A stretch of DNA of 17,282 nucleotides from Skeletonema tropicum (Eukaryota > Bacillariophyta > Thalassiosirophyceae > Thalassiosirales > Thalassiosiraceae), in assembly GCA_037178625.1 (NCBI GenBank), contig JAWZXG010000101.1:1-17282 (forward strand), given 5' to 3'. The notes under the pieces are model-generated. The model saw nothing but the letters and a program-made list of their open reading frames with translations, was not told the origin of the DNA and did not search any database. Made by a program: the position numbers and the translations under genes. The first letter of the stretch is position 1; the number at the start of each line of letters is the position of its first letter. Positions 1 to 8,567 of this stretch are shown here, piece after piece.

Positions 1-976
1 CAATCTCGCTTGATGCATCACGGTTGCGTCAAATAGACTATCTTTTCTTCTAGCTGACAAGCCTTCTTAGATAATGTTGCCGCATGGACCCTCCAGTGCA
101 GTGCTTCTCAAGAAACATTTGCCAACCCTAGATCCAAATGATTCCGTCTACTGGTGGTTGCATGTATTGTTCGTTGTTTGTTTGTCACCCTATTCATCTC
201 TTACTTCATAGCAGATTCGTTCCTGGTTGATGCTTCATCTCTAATACAGAATGCCGCAAATAGGATGATAACAATGGAAATTACTGAATCCTTCCGAAGA
301 GATGACATAGTTATCGACACTCACGTTGCCTCTTCTACTAAAGCTGAGTAGGAAGTCACCCGATAAATATCTCAGATTTATTGTAAGCTTTTGTGTCCAC
401 TGAAGCCGTAGTACGTATTGAGATTGATGATGAAAGGGTGCCAGCAGAAGAAAACAGCAGTGGCAGTCCATTGAAAGTATATCCACTTCAAAATTATATT
501 GTTGCATGCAATAGCCTCTGGATCAGCATCCCCCTTCAAGGTGTAATGCCTCCCACGACGTCAACGTGATTATTAACTGACACAAGCCACTCATGACCAG
601 ATTGTCACCTCAACCGCACCACACGGAGACGAGACGCCACTATGTCCATCAAAACCACTATATTGTTGTATTAGAACCATCATCTCGCTCTTTTTTGTTA
701 TAAGATTCCCACCATTCTCATCAGTTGTGCCACTGCATCGTTGGATAATCGCTGTAACCATAGTGCCCGCGTAGGTGACCCATGCCGACAGTTCTAGACG
801 GTTTGAACGGAAATCACCTCATCGAATGCCACCATATAGTGTCAGGTTGTCGAGTAATAGACTGTGTTCATGTCCCAGAGGTCAGAAATAGCAACAAGGC
901 AGAGGGATAAGTATCATCGTCATGGTGGATGGGGCAAGAGGCAAGAGTTGGCGATGAAGCAAGGGGGAAAATATTT
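1..976. other. Left flank without a convincing gene
   Basis: No long open frame, RNA gene or recognisable domain is visible here. The best small frame, 154-351 on the plus strand (65 codons), starts with a hydrophobic signal-like stretch (CLFVTLFISYFIA) but has no recognisable body, and other frames of similar length overlap it. It could be a chance frame, or one exon of a gene whose remaining exons cannot be picked out. Confidence 0.5.
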
Positions 977-1080
977 GCAGGGTAAGAATCAGGGTAAGAA
1001 TTCTTATACCCTGCAGGGTAAGAATCAGGGTAAGAATTCTTACCCTGAGGGTAAGAAAATTCTTACCCTGATTCTTACCC
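977..1080. repeat. Nested direct and inverted GGGTAAGAAT repeats (foldback)
   Basis: A 30-base segment starting GCAGGGTAAGAATCAGGG occurs twice in direct orientation (977-1006 and 1013-1042, period 36). Bases 1025-1048 form a perfect 24-base palindrome centred on GAATTC. A larger hairpin pairs 1016-1038 with 1058-1080 through the inverted copy. The unit, about 11 bases (CAGGGTAAGAAT), appears at least five times forward and twice reversed, so several alternative hairpins are possible. It could be a small foldback element or a minisatellite that inverted. A separate 12-base palindrome centred on AGATCT sits just downstream at 1102-1113. Confidence 0.85.
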
Positions 1081-1544
1081 TCCTTCTCGTAGACAGATCT
1101 ATTTAGATCTAAATCCTCCTCTTTTAGATTTTGACTCGCTCTGTTGCTGTGGCCATATATAGGAGTGGAGAACATCATAGTGAAGGTGTGTAAAAGATGA
1201 ATTCGGAGTGTGGATTTGAGTGGTACCGATTGGCGAATTTGAGGTTACAGAGGAATCGTTGCTCTCTCTAACTATTTACGGCAAAAAAAGCGATTTGTAC
1301 GTAGGAATATTGGGAAGAATTCCTTCTTGTGTTCGACCGTGCGTAAAGTGTGACGTGGTCGAACGAAAAGAAAAAAGTGTACAATTCAAAACCATCCATC
1401 ATGCCGACTGTTTATACTGTGTATCGATGAGCTCAAAACAACCGTTGCAGTAAGCCGAAGCAACGCAGCAAGAGAGGCGACACTCATCAGCTATAGCGGT
1501 AACTAATCGAGTCTTCACAGCATACAATTCTATCTACCTATACA
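1081..1544. promoter_or_regulatory. Presumed promoter and 5' UTR region of the Patched-like gene
   Basis: About 460 bases lie between the palindromic repeat and the ATG at 1545. The short frame at 1220-1453 has no recognisable product. No clear TATA box or named transcription-factor site can be asserted. The assignment as a promoter rests only on position. The ATG lies in a plausible context (TACAATGTC). Confidence 0.3.
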
Positions 1545-4500
1545 ATGTCAGGCAATCTGCTCGCCGCATCGGCACGCTCTGCCTCCTTTGTCATGGAAAA
1601 ATCAAAATCAATGACAATATTCCAGAAAAACGAACAATCATCAGAGGAAGATGAAGTGCAAGAAACATCATCATCATTATCAGCTGTACCATCACCGTCA
1701 ACAACACCTCCCAACAACACAAATTCAAACCGCTGCGAGGCCATCAGCAACAAGGTCGACACCACCATCTCCACCTTCTTCTACGCAATCGGAAACTGGG
1801 TCTCCACTCGTCCAAAACTTACCATCACCCTCGCCCTCGCAATTTCCATCGTGTGTGCTGGAGGGATGGCCAAGCTCAATACCGAAAACCGTCCAGAAGA
1901 ACTATGGGTTCCTCAAAATACACTGGCGGAGGAGGAGGGTACGGCCTTTTTGGAGTTTTTCCCTCCCACGTCGAGATTTCAGAGTGTCATTGTGAGCAGT
2001 AGTAGTGGCAGTGCGGATAATCATGATGATGGTACAAGTAGTAATGGAGAAGACAACATCATGAAGAAGAATGTACTAACAAAAGACAATCTAATCAACG
2101 TTATGAAACTGCATCAATCCATCCAAACACAAAACTCCACCTACAACAATCAAAATTACACCTTTGCCTCAACCTCCTTCGGAGCACAAGATGGTCTCTG
2201 CACTGTGGCCGGGGGATCCTGCGCTCAATTCGAATTGGATCCAATCTGCCTCTGTTTGGTAATATCCCCACTCAAAGTATGGAATTATGATTTGGAACGG
2301 TTGGAATCAGATGAGGATGTCATGACAACTTTGAATACTTACGGAAAAGAACCAAAAGATTTTGAGAGTGTCTTTGGTGGTGCCAAGTTTGATACAAATG
2401 GTACATTAGTCAGTGCAGAGGCTATTTCGCTATCGTACTTTTTGAATGATCAATCGTATTTGGAGGGAGGGTCAACAGTTGATCCAATTAATGAAGAGTG
2501 GGAAAAGTCTGTATTTTTGGCAACTGTGCAATCGGCACAGGATGAAAATGACGAAAGTGGGTTGAACTTTAGCTATTTGTCCACACGTAGTTTTGCCGAT
2601 GAATTTGGTGGAGAAATTACAGGTGATTTAGTCTTTGTGCAAGTTTCCTACATCATTGCATTTTTGTTTGTGGGGGCGACACTTGGGTCGAAATTGAGTT
2701 GTGGTATTGGTAGTCGTTGGGCCATGTCATTATCGGCAATCTTTTTGGTGGCATTGTCGACTGTGGCGGGGTTTGGTGTGGCTTCGTTGGCTGGATTATT
2801 GTATGGTCCTGTTCATAGTGTCCTCCCATTTGTTTTATTGGGAATTGGTGTCGATGATGCGTTCGTGATTGCCAATGCATTTGATCGAGAGAGGGAGGGA
2901 GTGGCCCGCGCATCAGAAGATGACGTGAGTCTCATTCAGCGTGGTGCTCGTGCACTCTCCCGTGCTGGTGCGTCAATTACTGTCACGTCATTGACGGATC
3001 TGGTGGCATTTGCAATTTCCTCTTCGTCTGCGCTACCGGCATTGGCGTCATTCTGTGCGTTTGCATCCATCAACATTTTCTTTCTTTGGGTGTTGTCAGC
3101 GACTTTCTTCGTGGCGTGCATGGTGATTGATGAGAAGAGGCAACGTGACAACCGGAGGGATTGCTTGTGCTGCTTTACGAGGAAGCGAGAGATTGAGGTG
3201 GAAGATAGTGGATCCAAGGAGGGGTTCATTTCGAGATATTTTCGCAAATATCACGCACCGGCAATCTTGTCCAAGCAGGGCAAAGCATGCACCTTGATTT
3301 TCTTCTCTGCACTATTCGCATTTGGCATGTATGGTACCATCAAGCTACCTGTGGAAGACTCTGCACGTAATTTCATCCCTGTGGATAGCTACATCAAAGA
3401 TTATTCGGAGGCTGCGGACGAATACTTTCCTTCTTCTGGCGAATCATTGTATATTACTTTTACGAACGGTGAAGAAATCTACAAGAGTCGCGAGGGTTTG
3501 GCTACACTTGATACCCGGCTTCGAGGTTTGTCGGAGGAACCTCCGTATATTGCAGAGCCAAACGAGTACAATTATCAAAATGTATTGGCGGGTTTGAAGG
3601 ACTATCTCGCCGAAGACGGAGCATCGATTGGAGTTGTGACTGGAGACGATGGCTGGCCTACCAATTACGAAGACTTCGTTGCTACACTGAGGTCTTATGC
3701 CCAATTCATGGGTCCAGGTGCAAAGTATGCTCAGGACATTGTGCTTTCGTCGGATGGGTCTGACCTTGAGGCACTTCGTGTCAAGGCGGAGTATGTTCGA
3801 TTAACCAAGAGCTACCGAGGTGAAGTGCTTGATGACGCCTCTAGTCAAATTGCTGCCATGGATGCTACGAGGAGCATGGTAAATTCATGGACAGATCTTG
3901 CTCCAGCTTTTCCCTACTCGGTCAAGTTCATTGACATTGAAGGATTCAAGATTATCAGCTCTGAATTGTATCGAAATGTTGGTCTTGCTATATTGGCCGT
4001 CGGAATCATCGTCCTCATCACGGTGGCCAGCTTTGTGACTGCACTGCTCATCACTGTCAATGTAGCCTTCTGTATCATTGAGATTCTCGGTGCCATGTTC
4101 GCGCTTGGGTTAGTCATAGACTCCGTGTCAGTCATCAATATTGTTCTTGCTGTTGGATTGTCGATTGATTACTCCGCTCACATCGGCCACTGCTTCATGG
4201 TAAAGGGCGGTAACAATAACGACGCTCGTGCAACTGAATCATTGGCAGATATTGGAGCCTCTGTCCTCAATGGGGCTCTGAGCACATTCTTGGCCGTCGC
4301 CGTGTTGTTATTCTCCAAGTCGTATGTCTTCAGGACTCTAGCTATCCAATTTGCCTTGACGGTTTCACTAGGTGTGTGCCATGGGCTCATCTTGCTTCCA
4401 GTATTACTTGCGTTGTTCGGTCCCAAGCCATTTGCATCTGCTGAACCAATCAAGAGTGCTGACGAGGGAGTAGAGGAGAAGAGTGTTGAAGACGGAGCAG

Positions 4501-4586
4501 AGGAGAAGGATGAATCTGTTTGTCCAGTGATGGCAAAGGCTGAAGTCGAAATTGAAGAGGACACATTTCAAGAGAATACCTTGTAG
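1545..4586 (+). CDS. Patched/NPC1-like RND membrane protein with sterol-sensing domain
   Basis: This uninterrupted frame of 1013 residues has the duplicated RND layout. A low-complexity cytosolic N-terminus (1-85) is followed by TM1 (about 91-108), a large luminal or extracellular loop (110-360), and a five-helix sterol-sensing block (about 362-528) containing GIGVDD at 433-438. After a basic cytosolic linker (529-577) comes TM7 (579-597), a second loop (600-808), and TM8-12 (about 810-958) with GLSIDYSAHIGH at 871-882. The paired acidic residues D437/D438 and D875 lie where RND proteins carry proton-relay residues. The tail is acidic (969-1007). Patched and NPC1 relatives move sterols or other lipids; substrate and membrane here are unknown. 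It is shorter than animal NPC1 and lacks the cysteine-rich N-terminal sterol-binding domain, so it is closer to Patched-domain proteins. No intron is apparent. Confidence 0.93.
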   Translation: MSGNLLAASARSASFVMEKSKSMTIFQKNEQSSEEDEVQETSSSLSAVPSPSTTPPNNTNSNRCEAISNKVDTTISTFFYAIGNWVSTRPKLTITLALAISIVCAGGMAKLNTENRPEELWVPQNTLAEEEGTAFLEFFPPTSRFQSVIVSSSSGSADNHDDGTSSNGEDNIMKKNVLTKDNLINVMKLHQSIQTQNSTYNNQNYTFASTSFGAQDGLCTVAGGSCAQFELDPICLCLVISPLKVWNYDLERLESDEDVMTTLNTYGKEPKDFESVFGGAKFDTNGTLVSAEAISLSYFLNDQSYLEGGSTVDPINEEWEKSVFLATVQSAQDENDESGLNFSYLSTRSFADEFGGEITGDLVFVQVSYIIAFLFVGATLGSKLSCGIGSRWAMSLSAIFLVALSTVAGFGVASLAGLLYGPVHSVLPFVLLGIGVDDAFVIANAFDREREGVARASEDDVSLIQRGARALSRAGASITVTSLTDLVAFAISSSSALPALASFCAFASINIFFLWVLSATFFVACMVIDEKRQRDNRRDCLCCFTRKREIEVEDSGSKEGFISRYFRKYHAPAILSKQGKACTLIFFSALFAFGMYGTIKLPVEDSARNFIPVDSYIKDYSEAADEYFPSSGESLYITFTNGEEIYKSREGLATLDTRLRGLSEEPPYIAEPNEYNYQNVLAGLKDYLAEDGASIGVVTGDDGWPTNYEDFVATLRSYAQFMGPGAKYAQDIVLSSDGSDLEALRVKAEYVRLTKSYRGEVLDDASSQIAAMDATRSMVNSWTDLAPAFPYSVKFIDIEGFKIISSELYRNVGLAILAVGIIVLITVASFVTALLITVNVAFCIIEILGAMFALGLVIDSVSVINIVLAVGLSIDYSAHIGHCFMVKGGNNNDARATESLADIGASVLNGALSTFLAVAVLLFSKSYVFRTLAIQFALTVSLGVCHGLILLPVLLALFGPKPFASAEPIKSADEGVEEKSVEDGAEEKDESVCPVMAKAEVEIEEDTFQENTL

Positions 4587-4927
4587 ACATCATTATAGGT
4601 ATAGAGCAGCTAAACGCTGTAAGGCAAGAGCAGTGAGCCTGTCGCGAATTACAAATGTGTTGTGTGCTAATTATAGCTATTTTTTTGTACAGAAAGTAAA
4701 TAATTGTGTTAAAATGCCATTCTATATAGGCTGGAACTGGGGAGCAGCAATTAGTAAAGCTGCTCTCTAAGCAAGGTTGTATCGAAACATTGCTTCCTGA
4801 GCTGATCTCGCACTGCTAATACACACACCATTCGGCGTTGTGAGCTAGCAGCGCCGTAGGTTTGATGTCACTGTCACTATAGCAATGAGGAGCTTCTACA
4901 ATAGTGGCTCAAAACACTTGACTATGA
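4587..4927. other. 3' flank of the Patched-like gene, no gene seen
   Basis: This should include the 3' UTR of the upstream gene. Only short frames occur. The last bases before the MITE (GACTATGATA, 4920-4929) match a phrase inside the tandem repeat array to the right (5437-5446), which suggests the array once began further left. Confidence 0.5.
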
Positions 4928-4929
4928 TA

Positions 4930-5273
4930 CCGTCTTTACCTTAGAAAGTGTCCGGATTTTTCTATTGTCCGGACTGTTTTTCTGGTGCCTTGAAGGTGTC
5001 CGCAGCGTTTTATTAGGAAGTGTCCGTCCAGATTCCGACCAGATTCGGACACTTTCTAGTATTTTTTCGCCCTGGGAGCGGGATGAGTATGTAGACTGTC
5101 CTCGGACATTAAGACAGGTGTCTTAAATGTTTGCACACATCTTACTAGCAAAACCATTGAAAGTGTCCGGATTTAGTAAGTGTCCGTGCCTTTTTCTTGG
5201 AGGGGTAAAAGTGTCCGGGGTGTAATACTGTGGTCGTTGATATACGTACGGACACTTTCTAAGGTAAAGACGG
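4930..5273. mobile_element. MITE with perfect 25-base TIRs flanked by TA (Tc1/mariner-like candidate)
   Basis: The ends 4930-4954 (starting CCGTCTTTACCTTAGAAAG) and 5249-5273 are exact reverse complements. TA flanks each side (4928-4929 and 5274-5275), which fits a TA target duplication. The element is 344 bases and has no transposase frame, so it is non-autonomous. The core AAGTGTCCG or GTGTCCG recurs: forward near 4946, 4996, 5018, 5161, 5178 and 5209, inverted near 5046 and 5249, with further partial copies. Such clustered motifs may be transposase-binding sites. The superfamily is inferred only from TA flanks and size. Confidence 0.85.
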
Positions 5274-5275
5274 TA

Positions 5276-6705
5276 CCAATATTGACGACGATAATTTCGA
5301 TTTGGTAGAATGTGGAGTTGCTGGCCAGCCCACACTGCAGATGCAGACCTCTCATATCAGCTACGAGTCTGTAGCACCGCTTCTACGGACGCTAGTCGTC
5401 GGAGCAGTACAAATGTGCTTGTTTAGTATCACCACCGACTATGATAGGCCACTAGAACTAGAAGCGGCTAATGCGCCTATTGACGACGATGGATACGATT
5501 TGAAAAAATGAGTGCTGCCGGCCAGCCTACATTGGACCTTTCAGTTAGTCTACGACATCGTAGCATCCACTCTATGGGAACAATCCGTCTGAGCAGCGCC
5601 AATGTGGTTCATTCCTATAACCACCGAGTGCATTGAACCACTAGAAGCGGATCATGCACGTATCGAGAACGATAGACACGATTAAGCAAAATGGGTGCTG
5701 CCGGCAAGCCCACATTGGACCTTTCAGTTCGTCTACGACATCGTAGCATCCACTCTATGGGCGCAATCCGTCTGAGCAGCGCCAATGTGGTTCACTACTT
5801 TAACCACCGAATGTATTTGGCTGCTACAGCTACAAGCGGCTATTACGCATATCGACGATGGTAGATACGATTTGGTAGAATGTAATGTTGCTGGGGTCAG
5901 CTACGAGTCTGTAGCATCGCTTCTACGGACGCCAGCCGTCTGAGCAGTGATCATATGCTTGTTGGGTATCACCACCGACTATAATGATAATGGGCCACTA
6001 GAAGCTGCTCATGTGCATATCTATCTATGACGATAGGTACAATTTGGTGAAATGTGATGCTGCTAGCCAGCCCAAACTGTATCTCTCATATCAGCTACGA
6101 GTCCGTAGCATCGCCATCGCATTTATTTCTTCCAAACAGCTGAACAGTGCTAGTGAGTTGTATAGTATCGCCGCCGATTACAATGGGCCACTAGAAGCGG
6201 CTCATGCGCCTATTGACGACGATAGATACGATTTGGTAGAATGTGTGTTGCTGGCCAGCCCACACTTGACCTCTCACGTCAGCTACGGGTCTGTAGCATC
6301 GCTTCTACGGACGCTAGTTGTCTGAGCAGTGCTAATGTGCTTGTTGAGTATCACCACCGACTATAATGGGCCACTAGAAGCGGCTATTGCGCCTATTGAC
6401 GACGATAGATACGATTTGGTGAATGTGTTCTGCGCCAGCCCACACCCACACTACAGACCTCTCATATCAGCTACGAGTCTGTATCATCGCTTTTACGAAC
6501 GCCAGCCGTCTGAGCAGTGCTAATGTGCTTGTTGAGTGTCACCGCCGACTATAATGGGCCACTAGAAGCTGCTCATGCGCATATCGACGACGATGGATAC
6601 GATTTAGTAGAATGTGGTGCTGCTGGCCAGCCCTCACTTGACCTCTCATATGAGCACCTCGTCAATTTTACGGGTGCTACCCTTTTGAGCAGTGCTAATG
6701 TGCTT
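5276..6705. repeat. Degenerate tandem array, about eight copies of a 170-198 base unit
   Basis: The anchor ATTGACGACGAT or a close variant recurs near 5281, 5479, 5662, 5850, 6020, 6212, 6394 and 6582, giving spacings of about 170-198 bases. Each unit carries, in order, GATTTGGTAGAATGTG, GGCCAGCCCACA, CTCATATCAGCTACGAGTC, CTTCTACGGACGCCAG, TCTGAGCAGTGCTAATGTG and ACCGACTATAATGGGCCACT. Plus-strand translation gives recurring phrases such as SITTDYNGPLEAA, IDDDRYDLVE and RLSSANV, but these fall in different frames with stops between them and unit lengths are not uniformly multiples of three. It reads as a decayed repeat-coding gene or a non-coding satellite-like array. The longest open pieces are 6011-6325 (104 codons) and 6517-6837 (106 codons). 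Confidence 0.88.
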
Positions 6706-7051
6706 CTGTACTATCTCCATCAAGAAAATGTAACTTCAGATCCAAATATATTGTGGATACTAGAGAGAAAATGCATTAATGCGTGGGAGTACCTAATGAT
6801 TGAGAAGCTCCTGAAAATCGATTGTATGGTATCCTGACTTCATTATGTCGCTTATAAGAGTTTGTCTCCTAATGCATGATGCGATTTTTGCAGTTCCTTC
6901 TAAACTCACTGATTGTTTACTCTCTCTAGACATTTACTTCTCATTTTGTTACGCACTTGTTAAGTCGACCACTTTTGAAAAGAACTTAGATTTTGAGCAT
7001 GACAATGAATTCATTAGGGTATCACGTACATGCATGTGTTTACTAATCTAA
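6706..7051. other. Right flank of the array and 3' region of the TtcA-like gene, no gene seen
   Basis: The repeat similarity fades after about 6705. The frame that runs out of the last repeat continues to 6837 and includes the stretch ILWILERKCINAWEYLMIEK, which looks more protein-like than the rest and could be the unique end of the gene from which the array derives. Nothing else is recognisable. The minus-strand gene to the right ends at 7052, so its 3' UTR should lie here. Confidence 0.45.
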
Positions 7052-8218
7052 TCATAACAAACTCTCAATAAATGACAGTGGCATTGCACTTCCGTTATCC
7101 TCGTTACCATCAATGATATGATCATCATCTATCATGCCTGAAACTGGAGTTCCTGCTGTGTTCGATTCATTAACCGAATCTTGAACGCCCTCAAAGCCAC
7201 GGACCAACCTCGCTCTATCCATTGCAACAATTTCACCTGTTTTCCCATTCAACCCACAAGCTTCCCTCAAATTCACATCGAGCAAGTGACTCGGTCTCAC
7301 ATCGGACATGGCAGTGATCATATTTTTCCTCGCGTTTGGATTCATCCCGTCCAACAAACCAACAAGCATCTTCATCTTTGCCCGGTGCGCATCCGGCTGT
7401 GAACCGCAAAGATTGCAGGGTAGGATGGGAAAGTCCATGGCACTCGCATACTCTCGAATGTCATCCTCCAGGCACGTCATCAGAGGCCTGATAACGTGCA
7501 TATCCCTCTCGGTCGAATAATACCTCGCTGGCATGGACTTTAGCTGTCCTGCATGCACAGCATTCAGTAGGAGCGTTTCAATGGCGTCATCCGTATGATG
7601 GCCCAGAGCAATCTTTGTAGCGTTGATATCATGTGCAATACTGTAAAGTATGCCCCTTCGAAGACGACTGCAAAGTGAACAGTAGGTTTTGCCCTCAGGA
7701 GTTTTATCTTTGACAATTGAATATGTATCCTCCTTTATGATTTTGTAGTCGACACCAGTGGAGTCTAGCCATTGAACAAGCGTCGACCCGTCGTATCCAG
7801 GCTGTACTTGATTGAGGTGCACCGCCGTTATACGAAAGTTGGTGCCACTGCCATCAGGTCTAGCGAATCGTTCTTTCATTTTCATTAGCAGGTGGAGCAT
7901 GGTCGCGCTGTCTTTGCCTCCGGAAACACAGACCATGATGTGATCGTCATTCTCGATCATATCGTATTTTTGACAAGTCTCACGCATCCCCTTGAGCAAG
8001 CGTGATTCTAATTTGTTGATATTCTGTTGGCTATTTTTTTGGTTCATTGGCAACGCTTCCGTCGATTCGGGCGATGATGGTGATACGTCAAGTGATGCAT
8101 AGAGACGGCGAGCCCTATCCCCGCCGCCACTTGTCAAGGATGTAAAGGCGTCACATGACGAAGGGCTTCGCAATAGCAGAAGTATAGCAAAACAAAACAC
8201 TATGGGCGGCAGCAGCAT
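7052..8218 (-). CDS. TtcA-type tRNA 2-thiocytidine synthetase, probably organelle-targeted
   Basis: This 388-residue protein matches the TtcA family of ATP-pyrophosphatases, which thiolate cytidine-32 of certain tRNAs using ATP and a 4Fe-4S cluster. Visible signatures are the PP-loop SGGKDS (99-104), C180-SLC-183 followed by SRLRRG, GHHTDD (206-211) and PCNLCG (267-272). In TtcA two cysteines of the CxxC motif and one downstream cysteine hold the cluster, here probably C180, C183 and C268. The late segment VRPSHLLDVNL resembles the bacterial C-terminal region. The N-terminus has a hydrophobic signal stretch (1-17) ending SSCDAF-TS, similar to the diatom plastid motif with Phe after the cleavage site, then about 50 Ser-rich residues before the enzyme core. 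Plastid location is therefore likely but inferred. The C-terminal 40 residues are acidic and unrecognised. Confidence 0.92.
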   Translation of the reverse strand: MLLPPIVFCFAILLLLRSPSSCDAFTSLTSGGGDRARRLYASLDVSPSSPESTEALPMNQKNSQQNINKLESRLLKGMRETCQKYDMIENDDHIMVCVSGGKDSATMLHLLMKMKERFARPDGSGTNFRITAVHLNQVQPGYDGSTLVQWLDSTGVDYKIIKEDTYSIVKDKTPEGKTYCSLCSRLRRGILYSIAHDINATKIALGHHTDDAIETLLLNAVHAGQLKSMPARYYSTERDMHVIRPLMTCLEDDIREYASAMDFPILPCNLCGSQPDAHRAKMKMLVGLLDGMNPNARKNMITAMSDVRPSHLLDVNLREACGLNGKTGEIVAMDRARLVRGFEGVQDSVNESNTAGTPVSGMIDDDHIIDGNEDNGSAMPLSFIESLL

Positions 8219-8567
8219 GACAGGCAGAGTCGAAGGCGCCGGAGCGCATCAATACATAAGGTAGTAGAGGTGATGGCAGGTGAAGTGTGCATGGTGACGA
8301 AAAACAAATTGGGTTGGAGAGGACGGATGAAGCCATATTTTCAATGAATTCCTACGTAGGAGTGATGGGTGCTGAGGAGAAAGGAAGATAAGAAAAGAGG
8401 TTTTCTACTTTTAGGTACCTTTGTTCTTATCAGAAATCTTGATCGACTGGTGAAGGAGACACCCACTCAAGATCAATCTGCATCCCACCAACTCTATGAA
8501 TTCACTCTACCTAATAATAATAATGTTAGGATTCTACAATTTTAAAACAACCAATCTCAAACACTCC
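8219..8567. promoter_or_regulatory. Intergenic: promoter of the TtcA-like gene and 3' UTR of the polyQ gene
   Basis: Both flanking genes are on the minus strand, so this 349-base gap must hold the 3' end of the right gene and the promoter of the left one. It is moderately A+T-rich with no coding frame worth reporting. A run of ATTATTATT-type triplets (complement of 8513-8524) lies just past the right gene's stop. No specific site can be named. Confidence 0.35.

Noticed and set aside
154..351. 65-codon plus-strand frame with a hydrophobic start
   Set aside because: There is no recognisable domain after the hydrophobic stretch, and an 88-codon frame overlaps it on the other strand; a chance frame is as likely.
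977..1080. Interstitial telomere-like repeat
   Set aside because: The unit contains GGGTAAGAATCA, not the TTAGGG-type telomere word, and it is arranged in both orientations.
864..1178. Overlapping 80- and 98-codon frames on both strands with repeated GKNQGKNS or LTLILTL phrases
   Set aside because: They are translations of the GGGTAAGAAT repeat and its inverted copy, not proteins.
4178..4564. 128-codon minus-strand frame inside the Patched-like gene
   Set aside because: It is a Ser-rich shadow of the coding frame on the other strand, which has clear membrane helices and RND motifs.
5276..6705. CRISPR-like array
   Set aside because: The whole unit is repeated, with no short identical repeats separated by unique spacers, and the units are diverged; a eukaryotic tandem repeat fits better.
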